From contig JADFOM010000173.1 in assembly GCA_022562835.1 (NCBI GenBank), positions 1 through 5,805 on the forward strand: a DNA stretch of 5,805 nt, read 5' to 3'. Shown one piece after another: positions 1 through 5,805 of the stretch (within the stretch, counting starts at the first letter, position 1; every line of letters begins with the position of its first letter). Position numbers and translations under genes: made by a program. Under the pieces are notes generated by a model. That model had not been told where the DNA came from and did no database searches. It saw nothing but the letters and a program-made list of their open reading frames with translations. This stretch comes from Acidobacteriota bacterium (GTDB lineage Bacteria; Actinomycetota; Acidimicrobiia; Acidimicrobiales; SHLQ01).

Positions 1-437
1 ACTGGGCTGGCATCTTGGAAAGCGATCAGCGCCAATGTCAGCGCGACGGCGGAGTGGCCTGACGGGTATCCGAGCCCGGTCTGTGCTTGGCCTCGGACAG
101 AGACCTGTTCTAGGTGTCGCTCCGGCCTTCCGCGGCCGATGAGGGGTTTGAGCCGTTTCACGCTGGCCCAGACCGCCACGCCCATGATGCACGACTTGGC
201 AGCCGATTCGTAGCGACCTCGGCGGAGGAGCTCACCGGACACGACGAACACGGCCGCAAGCGACCCCGACTGCATCACCGCCCAGGCGGGGATATGGACT
301 TGGTCCGCAGCGTCGTTGAAGGTTCGAAAGATCTTCTCCTCGCGGGTACTTACCGTCTGGGTGCGCGCCCGCCGCCAGCTCTCAGCCAGCACTGCAGCCG
401 CCACTGCCGATTCCACGACCCTTTGCCGTCTACCCAT
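1..437 (-). CDS. PAP2-family membrane phosphatase, C-terminus cut by window edge
   Basis: Only the first 145 residues lie in the window; the frame is still open at base 1. Two of the three family motifs are present. Motif 1 is K-x6-R-P (K97 to R104-P105, in KPLIGRGRP), and motif 2 is P-S-G-H at 125-128 (in GYPSGHSAVA), whose His is the catalytic acid/base in characterised PAP2 enzymes. The third motif (SR-x5-H-x3-D, with the nucleophile His) should lie beyond the edge. Hydrophobic stretches at about 51-70, 82-93 and 129-140 fit membrane helices. PAP2 enzymes remove phosphate from lipid or polyprenyl phosphates at the membrane; the substrate here cannot be told. The start ATG (437-435) overlaps the TGA of the lipoprotein gene by one base (TGATG). 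It has a GAGGA Shine-Dalgarno at 444-448 with a 6-base spacing, so this start is well supported and translation is probably coupled. The motifs visible are intact, unlike those of the PAP2-like domain two genes upstream. Confidence 0.9.
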   Translation of the reverse strand, partial: MGRRQRVVESAVAAAVLAESWRRARTQTVSTREEKIFRTFNDAADQVHIPAWAVMQSGSLAAVFVVSGELLRRGRYESAAKSCIMGVAVWASVKRLKPLIGRGRPERHLEQVSVRGQAQTGLGYPSGHSAVALTLALIAFQDASP

Positions 438-991
438 CACAGTTCCTCGTCGATGAAACTCTCGCGGAGCCCCTCGTTCACGGACTCGCGAGTCAGCAGC
501 GACAGCGACTCCTCGAGGGCGATCGATTCAGTAGCGGATGTCCCGGAGTCGAAGTCGAACTCCCAGCTGACGCAGCCGCCGTCGAAGCGGTAATAGATGC
601 GCGACCGGAATCCGGGCTGCACACGCTCGATCGCATCGAAGCGGTCGGCGCCATCGAAGTTCGAGGGTACGGCGACCGCATCCCCGATATCACACTGCTC
701 GTCGAACGATAAGACGGCGGCGCTTTCTCCCGCTCGATCCGAATCCAAACGCACTTTCGTACCGTTCTGATCGATGTGAACGGTCGCATAGCTCCAGCCG
801 TCTGGCAGGCTGTCGAAGCATGGCAACAGTTGGGCGCTGGGAACCGATTGTGCCGCGATGAGTCCGGACCCGCCGTCGCATTCGGGTGCAATCAGTGCCT
901 CGTCGACCGAGCAGGCGGCAAGTCCAAACAACGCAAGCGCGAGGATCAGAACTGCCGGCCGCCGTAGGTGCCACATCGTTCCCGTCATCAT
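437..991 (-). CDS. Predicted secreted lipoprotein with four conserved-looking cysteines, function unknown
   Basis: This 184-residue protein begins with a lipoprotein signal peptide: Arg at 10-11, a hydrophobic run at about 13-25, and the lipobox L-A-A-C with the lipidated Cys at 27. The mature part should be anchored on the outer face of the membrane. It holds C38, C58, C100 and C140, enough for two disulfides, and the segments QSVPSAQLLPC (48-58), LDSDRAG (82-88) and RIYYRFDGGC (131-140). From memory these resemble a small actinobacterial lipoprotein family found beside PAP2 and flippase-like genes; I know of no assigned function. The tail (about 155-184) is polar and probably helical. The start at 991 overlaps the upstream stop by four bases, and a second ATG follows at 988. 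A third in-frame ATG at 976 has GGGA three bases before it and would give a compact 22-residue leader up to and including the Cys, so the true start is uncertain within 15 bases. The stop shares a base with the PAP2 start. Confidence 0.8.
   Translation of the reverse strand: MMTGTMWHLRRPAVLILALALFGLAACSVDEALIAPECDGGSGLIAAQSVPSAQLLPCFDSLPDGWSYATVHIDQNGTKVRLDSDRAGESAAVLSFDEQCDIGDAVAVPSNFDGADRFDAIERVQPGFRSRIYYRFDGGCVSWEFDFDSGTSATESIALEESLSLLTRESVNEGLRESFIDEEL
444..448 (-). promoter_or_regulatory. Ribosome binding site of the PAP2 gene, inside the lipoprotein 3' end
   Basis: GAGGA reads on the minus strand 6 bases before the ATG at 437. It lies in the last codons of the lipoprotein gene (Asp-Glu-Glu-Leu-stop). 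With the TGATG overlap it fixes the PAP2 start and suggests re-initiation by terminating ribosomes. Confidence 0.6.
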
Positions 992-2646
992 GCCAGGCCG
1001 ATATCGGCGAGATTGCTGGCGAAGATCGAGGTAAGCGCGGCGACCAGCAAAACGACCCCAGCCGTTAGGCCGATCCGGCGGATCGACCAGCGTTGGATTG
1101 CCACCGGGTCGCGGTTCGGGGCCAGCTCTCGGAAGCGATCGAGCAGCTCACGCCCGTCGCTGCGGACATCGGCCCGAAGCTGTGATGGGAGAGTCACACC
1201 ACGCGAGGCCGCGAACGCCTCCGCGATTTCATCCTCACTGAACTGAAGGCAAGCCCGCTCGTACACGACCGAAGCACTGCTCCCTAGAGCCAAGACCAGC
1301 ATCATGTTTGCCAGATCGACCGCCTGACGCCACGGTGACGGACGGACCTGCCCGAAGGCGACATCGATGAGACAAACTCGCTCACCCTGCACCATCACGT
1401 TCGCCGGCTTAATGTCGCGATGGGCCAGCCCGGCATTCCAGAGGCGACCAACCTCTGACAGCCCGGCATCGATCATCGCGGGCGTCACCGGTACGTCGCC
1501 GATCTCGACCGCTCCGTTGAAAAACTCTGTGACCAGCAGGTATTCTCGGTCCGGAGTGATCTCCACGATCCCCATCGGCTCCATGCAGTTGATGCCCGCC
1601 GCATGCATGACGTGGAGCATGTAGTCCTCGTGTTGGATGAGCCTGCGAACCGACGTGAAGCGCTGTTCGTCCTCAAGCCGGCCGTACATGAGTGTCCGTC
1701 CGAGCTTGTATGCGCGATCCGAGCGCAGATGGCTGCGGGCATAGAGCTTGGCGAACAGATCGGGTCCGTCCTCGCAGGCAATGCGAAGCGGGGTGGATCC
1801 CGATGACCCCTGCAGCCCGACAGGCTTCAGGTCGGTGACGATGACGCCGAGTTGGCGGCGCAGGCCCAAGCGAATAGCGTCGCCGCGTACCCCTGTGACG
1901 TCGAGATGGGCCGACTTGCCCGTGCCGTAGGCAATCGGAAAGACCGTCTCGGGCGCAACCAGGCGGTACAGCACGAGGGTTACAGCAAGACCGACGGTGG
2001 CTCCGGCGAACACATCGGTCGGATGATCGACCGCGGTGTAGATCTGCGCGAACGCGAAGACAACCAAGACCAGGCCAGAGGCGATGTACCAGTAGCGCCG
2101 CCATGGCACGGCCGGCAACAAGCTCAGGCCCGAGGCCACGAGCACGCACGTGAGCAGCGCAACCGGCCTCGACGGCTGAGCAAAGCCTTCCCAGTCGCCG
2201 ATCTGGGTGAACCCCAGCGGCCTCGGGCGGTCGATGAAAGTGGTCACCCATGTAACGATCCCGCCGATGATGGCAAGTGACGCGATCAGCAAGAGGGCGT
2301 GTCGTATCCGTCTTGCTGCCAATGCCCCAGCGAGTGCGCCCCAACCGATGATGATCGTGGCCCAATGAGTGCCGATTTCATTGACGGTCTGCATGGTCGG
2401 GGTGAGCCAACTCGTGCGGTTGTCGACGATCGGGGCCATGAGGTCGAGGTCGAGCTCGGTGATCCATATCGCAGGCGCGTCGTACAAGAAGACCCAGGCC
2501 CAGATCAGCGCCCAGCCGACGAAGGCCACGAGCGCGGCAACCGCCGTCTTGTTCAGGTGCTTCGGCAGCGGAGGGGGTTCTCCTGATGGACGACGGCGAC
2601 GACCATGGCGTGATCGATCAACTATTGCCATGTCAGCCATGTTCAT
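988..2646 (-). CDS. Membrane fusion protein: degenerate PAP2-like domain plus protein-kinase-fold domain
   Basis: The 552 residues divide into a basic N-terminus (1-33), a membrane part (about 35-232), a soluble kinase-like domain (about 264-515) and a last helix (about 524-545). The membrane part has the PAP2 layout, but its active site is degraded. Motif 1 is FIDRPRP (138-143) without the usual Lys. Motif 2 reads PSRP (158-161) where P-S-G-H is expected. Motif 3 (QIYTAVDHPTDVFAG, 201-215) lacks the Arg, and its His is one place out of register. The kinase part looks active: candidate ATP-binding K300 (FAKLY), catalytic loop H409-R410-D411-I-K413-P-A-N416, and metal-binding D428 in LIDVAFG in place of DFG. 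The N-terminal Arg cluster and the positive-inside rule suggest that the kinase lies in the cytoplasm. The substrate is unknown; lipid, sugar or protein are all possible. The start ATG 2646 has a weak GGGA five bases upstream; in-frame ATGs at 2640 and 2631 are alternatives. The end overlaps the lipoprotein start (ATGA), with two TGA codons in tandem. Confidence 0.85.
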   Translation of the reverse strand: MNMADMAIVDRSRHGRRRRPSGEPPPLPKHLNKTAVAALVAFVGWALIWAWVFLYDAPAIWITELDLDLMAPIVDNRTSWLTPTMQTVNEIGTHWATIIIGWGALAGALAARRIRHALLLIASLAIIGGIVTWVTTFIDRPRPLGFTQIGDWEGFAQPSRPVALLTCVLVASGLSLLPAVPWRRYWYIASGLVLVVFAFAQIYTAVDHPTDVFAGATVGLAVTLVLYRLVAPETVFPIAYGTGKSAHLDVTGVRGDAIRLGLRRQLGVIVTDLKPVGLQGSSGSTPLRIACEDGPDLFAKLYARSHLRSDRAYKLGRTLMYGRLEDEQRFTSVRRLIQHEDYMLHVMHAAGINCMEPMGIVEITPDREYLLVTEFFNGAVEIGDVPVTPAMIDAGLSEVGRLWNAGLAHRDIKPANVMVQGERVCLIDVAFGQVRPSPWRQAVDLANMMLVLALGSSASVVYERACLQFSEDEIAEAFAASRGVTLPSQLRADVRSDGRELLDRFRELAPNRDPVAIQRWSIRRIGLTAGVVLLVAALTSIFASNLADIGLA

Positions 2647-2651
2647 CAGTT

Positions 2652-2655
2652 TCCC
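2652..2655 (-). promoter_or_regulatory. Weak ribosome binding site of the PAP2-kinase fusion
   Basis: GGGA lies 5 bases before ATG 2646 and 11 bases before the alternative ATG at 2640, so it favours 2646. The same bases take part in a short inverted repeat (CCCA at 2660-2663 and TGGG at 2653-2656, minus strand), which could partly mask the site. The effect of such a short stem is doubtful. Confidence 0.35.
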
Positions 2656-2697
2656 AGGTCATGGGACAATGCGACCGTGCGACGGCTCGACTCATAA

Positions 2698-2713
2698 ACC
2701 ACGGCCTCGTGGT
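2698..2713 (-). terminator. Small perfect hairpin between exporter and PAP2-kinase genes
   Basis: ACCACG (2713-2708) and CGTGGT (2703-2698) form a perfect 6-base-pair stem around a 4-base loop. On the minus strand a short T-rich stretch (TTTATGAG counting the last stem base) follows. The hairpin lies 52 bases past the exporter stop and about 50 bases before the next start. The stem is short and the U-tract is poor, so it is at best a weak or leaky terminator. It overlaps a second palindrome, GGTCGACC (2711-2718), so a protein-binding site is an equal possibility. Nothing else I recognise lies in the 119-base gap. Confidence 0.25.
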
Positions 2714-2765
2714 CGACCGAGTTCGCCAGCGATGATCCGCGGCCACATGAGCGTTGCGACCGCCT

Positions 2766-5630
2766 CTAGCGCTCTGGCTCGTTCGCCTGGAGCGCTGTCT
2801 CGCGTGAGTGGGGGTCGTACTCCCCGGGTGCGATGCCGGTCAGGTCGAGGAGGTGTTGGCGTTCGGCTCCGGTGCGTCTGGCCGTGACGACCAAAAGGAC
2901 GCTGGGTAGGACGAGGAGCGAGACGAGGAGAGAGAAGAAGATCATCACTGCGGTGAGTGTGCCGAAGGTGACGAAGATGGGCATGGGAGCCAGGGCCATC
3001 ACCGAGAAGCCGATGATCGATGAGAGCGCCGATACGGCCAAGGCGCCGCCGGTTGCTTCGCCGGCTCGGCGCAAGGCCGGGAAACGACTGGGTTCGTACT
3101 CGAATTCTTCTCGAAAACGCATGGTGAAGTGGGTCGAGTAGTCGATGCCCACGCCGACGGCGATCGCCGCGATGGTGGCGGTGACGACGTTGATCTTGTA
3201 GTCGGCCCACCACATGAACCCGTACACCCAGCCCACGACTAGCAGGATCGGGATGATCGCTGCCAGGGCGTATTTGATCGAGCGCATGAAGGCGGCAGCG
3301 AGCAGAGCGCACAGCATGAGTGCGACTGGCAGTGCCAAGAGCATGGCTTTGGTGAATGCGTCGAGGCTGTCTTGTGATGTGATGGCTTCACCAGAGACAC
3401 TGACGACGGCCAGGGCGGCTCCGCCTTCCGAGGCCTCGAGCGTGGCCGCGGCGTCATCGAGTCCGGCACGGGCATCGAGGATGATTGCATCGTCGTTGAA
3501 GGTCGGGATGCCGACTTGCACGAGGGTCGCGTAGGTCCCGGCCCCGTCGGTCCACACGAGTTCGGTCACGCTGTCAGGGGCATAGGCCTCGAAGCCATCA
3601 TCGGTGGTGATTCCATCTGTCAAAGCGAGGTCATAGATAGCGGCGACCTGCGCGGGCGAGTCTGGGAAACCATCGCCATCTGCATCGGTGACCTCAACGC
3701 CGGCGGTTGCCAGTGCCACCGGAGAAGCGACCGCGGTGCGCACGATCGTCACGGCGTTGTCTTGTTGCAAGTTCACGTCGCCGTTCAGGTCACGCGATAG
3801 GTACTCGTCGTCCGCTGCTGCTTCGTCTGCGTCGAGCTGAGCGACGACGTCATCGAGCGCGATCAACGTGTCGGGTTGAGTGAGATCACCTTCGACGTAG
3901 ATGTACCCCGACCCGACTCCGCTGCTTTCAGCGAAGTGTTCGTCGAACAGCTCGAGGCTCTGGATCGGGTCACTGTCCTCGGGGAAGAAGTCTGTGAACG
4001 AGAACTTCGTCTCGACCTGGGTGAACGCGAATCCGCCCAAGATGGCGAGGACGATCGTGACCGGGATGGTCACCACTCGCCAGCGGGCTAGGAAGTGGAC
4101 CACGTCACCTGCCGCCTTGAAGCCGTGCCCAGCGCCCTTGATCACGGTGCCGGTGGGCTCGCCCGCCGCGGCCGCCTTGGCGTAGAGCCGGCGGGTCCGC
4201 CGGATCGGGAGATAGATGAACAGTGGCAAGAACACGAGGAGCGCAACCGCACCGATAATCGGCTCGCCCACACTCATTGCCACGACGATCCCCGCGAACA
4301 GCGTCATCACGATGAACCCGAACTTGTAGCGGATCATCAAGCCCCGTTCGAGTGGCGGATCACCGACTGTGTCTTCGATGGTCAGCAGCCACCTGGGCAC
4401 GACCAGACCGAGGATCACGAAGGCAACGAGCAGTGCGATGGCGGTGCCGATACCGAATTGCACGATCGCCTGGATGCCGGCGACCCCGTTGGAGACGAAA
4501 GCCGCAGCCGAGGAGATGACCGCCAAGAACAACGCAGGGAACACCAGGGTCAGACCGATGGGATATGACTTATCGCGGCTGAGCCCGGCCACCTGTTGTT
4601 CGCGGGCTCGACCACTGGCGTGTACGAAGAAGTCGACACCGAATGCGATCACCGAAATCGGCGCGATGAATCCCAACAGCAGCCCTCCCTCGAGCCCCAG
4701 GATGGTGTAGATGGCGCTGGACCAAAGCATCGTGATCGACAGGCCCACGCCAACCAGCGCCGCAGCCCAATACGAACGCAACAAGGCACCGACCAGCACC
4801 AGGATGCCCACCACCGCCAACAACACGAACGGCATCGAGCCAGCTAGCTGCTCTTCGGACGTCAGCCCCACGTCGATCGCGACGCCCAACGTCCGGTTGG
4901 TCGCTTGGTCACCCTGCAACTCGGCCTGCACGTCGCGCAGGAACTCCTCACCCTCGAGCCCGACGTCGCCGAAGCCGTCCGCTTCGGTGTCACGACCCCC
5001 GAAGCTCGTCAGGTCAAAGACCACCGTCGCACTGAACGCCGGCGCCTCCCACACCACGATCTGTTGCCCGTTAACCTCGCCAACCCGACTCGTAGCAAGC
5101 TGTGAAAGCGTGTCACGCAAAGGGCTGCCCACGGCATCCTCACCAAGGATCTCAGCCAAGGCGATCTTCACGTCCGCATCGCTGGCCGCCTCTAGACCGT
5201 CTGGCAAAACATCGTCTACCTCGTCGGCGAGCGAGAAGACCCCATCAACCTCTTCACCCAGCTCGGAGCGGAACTGGACAGCCAGATCGGTGCTGAGCTC
5301 CTCGTTTGAGCGCAACGAGTCGGAGTTCTGCTCAAACTCAAAAAGCACATCACGGGTGAGCGCATCCCCGCCGTCATTGGCCTCGACGATGAACAAAGCG
5401 CCATCGATCGGCGACGAATTTACAAACCGCTCGTCCACCAGATCCCGGGTGTCGTAGATCTCGCCAGAGGGATCGAAATTCGGCTCATCCTGAGAACGGT
5501 TCATAGCCAGCGGCACGGCCACGATCGTCAACACCGCAATGCCGATCGTGACGACTTTGACGTGGGTATTGATCCAGTTGAAAAACGCAGCGGTGCGGCC
5601 GTCTTCGTCTGCGGTTCGTTCGTTCCCCAT
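2766..5630 (-). CDS. RND-superfamily exporter, MMPL/HAE3 type
   Basis: This 954-residue inner-membrane protein has two repeats, each with one helix, a large outer loop and five helices. Half 1 has TM1 at about 24-43, loop 44-265, and TM2-6 at about 266-284, 288-310, 316-336, 360-380 and 388-412. Half 2 has TM7 at about 518-537, loop 538-760, and helices at about 762-781, 786-806, 813-831, 862-882 and 886-916. The fourth helix of each half carries G-x-D-x-x-x-H (D333/H337 and D830/H834, the latter in GVGIDYSTHF). In RND pumps an Asp at this place belongs to the proton relay, so proton-driven export is likely. Relatives move lipids, hopanoids or other hydrophobic molecules; the cargo here is unknown. 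Two further hydrophobic stretches (434-453 and 456-476) lie between the halves. Each outer loop is acidic and holds a calcium-loop-like motif (214-222 and 649-657). The C-terminal 40 residues are soluble. The start is firm: AGGGG lies 6 bases upstream. I see no frameshift or truncation. Confidence 0.92.
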   Translation of the reverse strand: MGNERTADEDGRTAAFFNWINTHVKVVTIGIAVLTIVAVPLAMNRSQDEPNFDPSGEIYDTRDLVDERFVNSSPIDGALFIVEANDGGDALTRDVLFEFEQNSDSLRSNEELSTDLAVQFRSELGEEVDGVFSLADEVDDVLPDGLEAASDADVKIALAEILGEDAVGSPLRDTLSQLATSRVGEVNGQQIVVWEAPAFSATVVFDLTSFGGRDTEADGFGDVGLEGEEFLRDVQAELQGDQATNRTLGVAIDVGLTSEEQLAGSMPFVLLAVVGILVLVGALLRSYWAAALVGVGLSITMLWSSAIYTILGLEGGLLLGFIAPISVIAFGVDFFVHASGRAREQQVAGLSRDKSYPIGLTLVFPALFLAVISSAAAFVSNGVAGIQAIVQFGIGTAIALLVAFVILGLVVPRWLLTIEDTVGDPPLERGLMIRYKFGFIVMTLFAGIVVAMSVGEPIIGAVALLVFLPLFIYLPIRRTRRLYAKAAAAGEPTGTVIKGAGHGFKAAGDVVHFLARWRVVTIPVTIVLAILGGFAFTQVETKFSFTDFFPEDSDPIQSLELFDEHFAESSGVGSGYIYVEGDLTQPDTLIALDDVVAQLDADEAAADDEYLSRDLNGDVNLQQDNAVTIVRTAVASPVALATAGVEVTDADGDGFPDSPAQVAAIYDLALTDGITTDDGFEAYAPDSVTELVWTDGAGTYATLVQVGIPTFNDDAIILDARAGLDDAAATLEASEGGAALAVVSVSGEAITSQDSLDAFTKAMLLALPVALMLCALLAAAFMRSIKYALAAIIPILLVVGWVYGFMWWADYKINVVTATIAAIAVGVGIDYSTHFTMRFREEFEYEPSRFPALRRAGEATGGALAVSALSSIIGFSVMALAPMPIFVTFGTLTAVMIFFSLLVSLLVLPSVLLVVTARRTGAERQHLLDLTGIAPGEYDPHSRETALQANEPER

Positions 5631-5636
5631 ATGGTT

Positions 5637-5641
5637 CCCCT
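5637..5641 (-). promoter_or_regulatory. Strong ribosome binding site of the RND exporter
   Basis: AGGGG on the minus strand, 6 bases before the ATG at 5630-5628. It is the strongest Shine-Dalgarno site in the window and decides the exporter start. Confidence 0.7.
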
Positions 5642-5690
5642 GTTGTCACGCCAGATCGTCTTGGCTTAGCGCCTGGCCAAATCGGTCGTC

Positions 5691-5718
5691 ATTACTTTCG
5701 CAGGGATAGATGTGTCGA
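5691..5718 (-). promoter_or_regulatory. Candidate promoter of the RND exporter
   Basis: On the minus strand TCGACA (5718-5713, five of six to the TTGACA consensus) is followed after 16 bases by AGTAAT (5696-5691, four of six to TATAAT). This would place transcription start near 5684, with a leader of roughly 50 bases. Matches of this quality occur by chance, and actinobacterial promoters are loose. The rest of 5631-5805 shows no RNA gene, clear terminator or convincing coding frame. Confidence 0.25.
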
Positions 5719-5805
5719 GCCATTCCGCGAGGTCCCGACAGTCGCCGATGAGCGTTTCGATGGCGGCACACGCCGTTGCTCAGTGGGTCTGGTGGAGTGC
5801 GCCTG

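Noticed and set aside
114..593. Plus-strand frame of 159 codons across the PAP2 and lipoprotein genes
   Set aside because: It lies antisense to two genes with recognisable motifs. The product (His/Arg/Ser-rich) has no domain-like pattern.
1673..2365. Minus-strand frame of 230 codons inside the PAP2-kinase gene
   Set aside because: It is an out-of-frame shadow with an Arg/His-rich product, while the main frame spans membrane and kinase motifs without a break.
2633..2662. Nine-codon minus-strand frame overlapping the start of the PAP2-kinase gene, a possible upstream regulatory peptide
   Set aside because: It has no ribosome binding site of its own that I can see, and a frame this short is expected by chance.
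2692..3312. Minus-strand frame of 206 codons running from the exporter 3' end into the gap
   Set aside because: It is out of frame with the exporter and very rich in Arg, His and Pro, typical of a shadow frame. Nothing supports a separate gene in the gap.
4711..5457. Long open plus-strand frame of 248 codons opposite the exporter
   Set aside because: Its product is Ser/Thr/Arg-rich and low in complexity, as expected from antisense reading of GC-rich codons. The minus-strand frame has clear RND motifs and a good ribosome binding site.
5660..5780. Protein-like minus-strand stretch (IETLIGDCRDLAEWLD and on) ending at a TAA before the exporter
   Set aside because: An in-frame TGA lies just upstream and no good start codon follows it. 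The third-base GC level of this frame (about 70%) is only slightly above that of a neighbouring frame. It could be a decayed gene end but cannot be supported from 120 bases.
5713..5805. Plus-strand frame open to the right edge, possibly the start of a divergent gene
   Set aside because: There is no ribosome binding site before its GTG or ATG candidates, and the short product has no recognisable pattern.

Overview
The window holds four protein genes, all on the minus strand, so transcription runs from the right end to the left end. Base composition is GC-rich (about 60-65% in the lines I counted). The proteins look actinobacterial: an HAE3-type MMPL/RND exporter with very acidic outer loops, a PAP2-kinase membrane fusion, a small Cys-rich lipoprotein and a canonical PAP2 phosphatase. 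My best guess is a high-GC actinobacterium, perhaps of the Acidimicrobiia. That placement rests on the look of the proteins and not on a marker gene, so it is weak.

Layout in order of transcription. (1) 5631-5805 is a 175-base leader with a good Shine-Dalgarno site and a weak promoter candidate. I see no convincing gene in it. (2) 2766-5630 is a complete 954-residue RND-superfamily exporter (MMPL/HAE3 type). It has two pseudo-symmetric halves, each with a G-x-D-x-x-x-H motif in a membrane helix. It also has an apparent extra pair of membrane helices between the halves and a calcium-loop-like aspartate motif in each outer loop. (3) 2647-2765 is a 119-base gap with a small perfect hairpin. (4) 988-2646 is a 552-residue fusion of a membrane PAP2-like domain, whose phosphatase residues are largely lost, to a protein-kinase-fold domain whose catalytic residues are intact, ending in one more membrane helix. 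(5) 437-991 is a 184-residue predicted lipoprotein with four further cysteines. (6) 1-437 is the first 145 residues of a canonical PAP2 phosphatase that runs off the left edge.

The last three genes are tightly packed. The kinase-fusion stop overlaps the lipoprotein start by 4 bases, and the lipoprotein stop overlaps the PAP2 start by 1 base (TGATG). They are almost certainly one translationally coupled unit. A plausible reading is a membrane module handling a lipid or polyprenyl phosphate: a kinase on the inner face tethered to a non-catalytic PAP2-like domain, a lipoprotein on the outer face, and an active PAP2 phosphatase. The substrate is unknown. Whether the exporter belongs to the same transcript is open, because the 119-base gap could hold a promoter or a weak terminator.

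The most interesting points are the loss of PAP2 catalytic residues beside an intact kinase, the abrupt end of the fusion just after a membrane helix where longer relatives (from memory) continue into a flippase-like domain, and the uncharacterised lipoprotein coupled to both.
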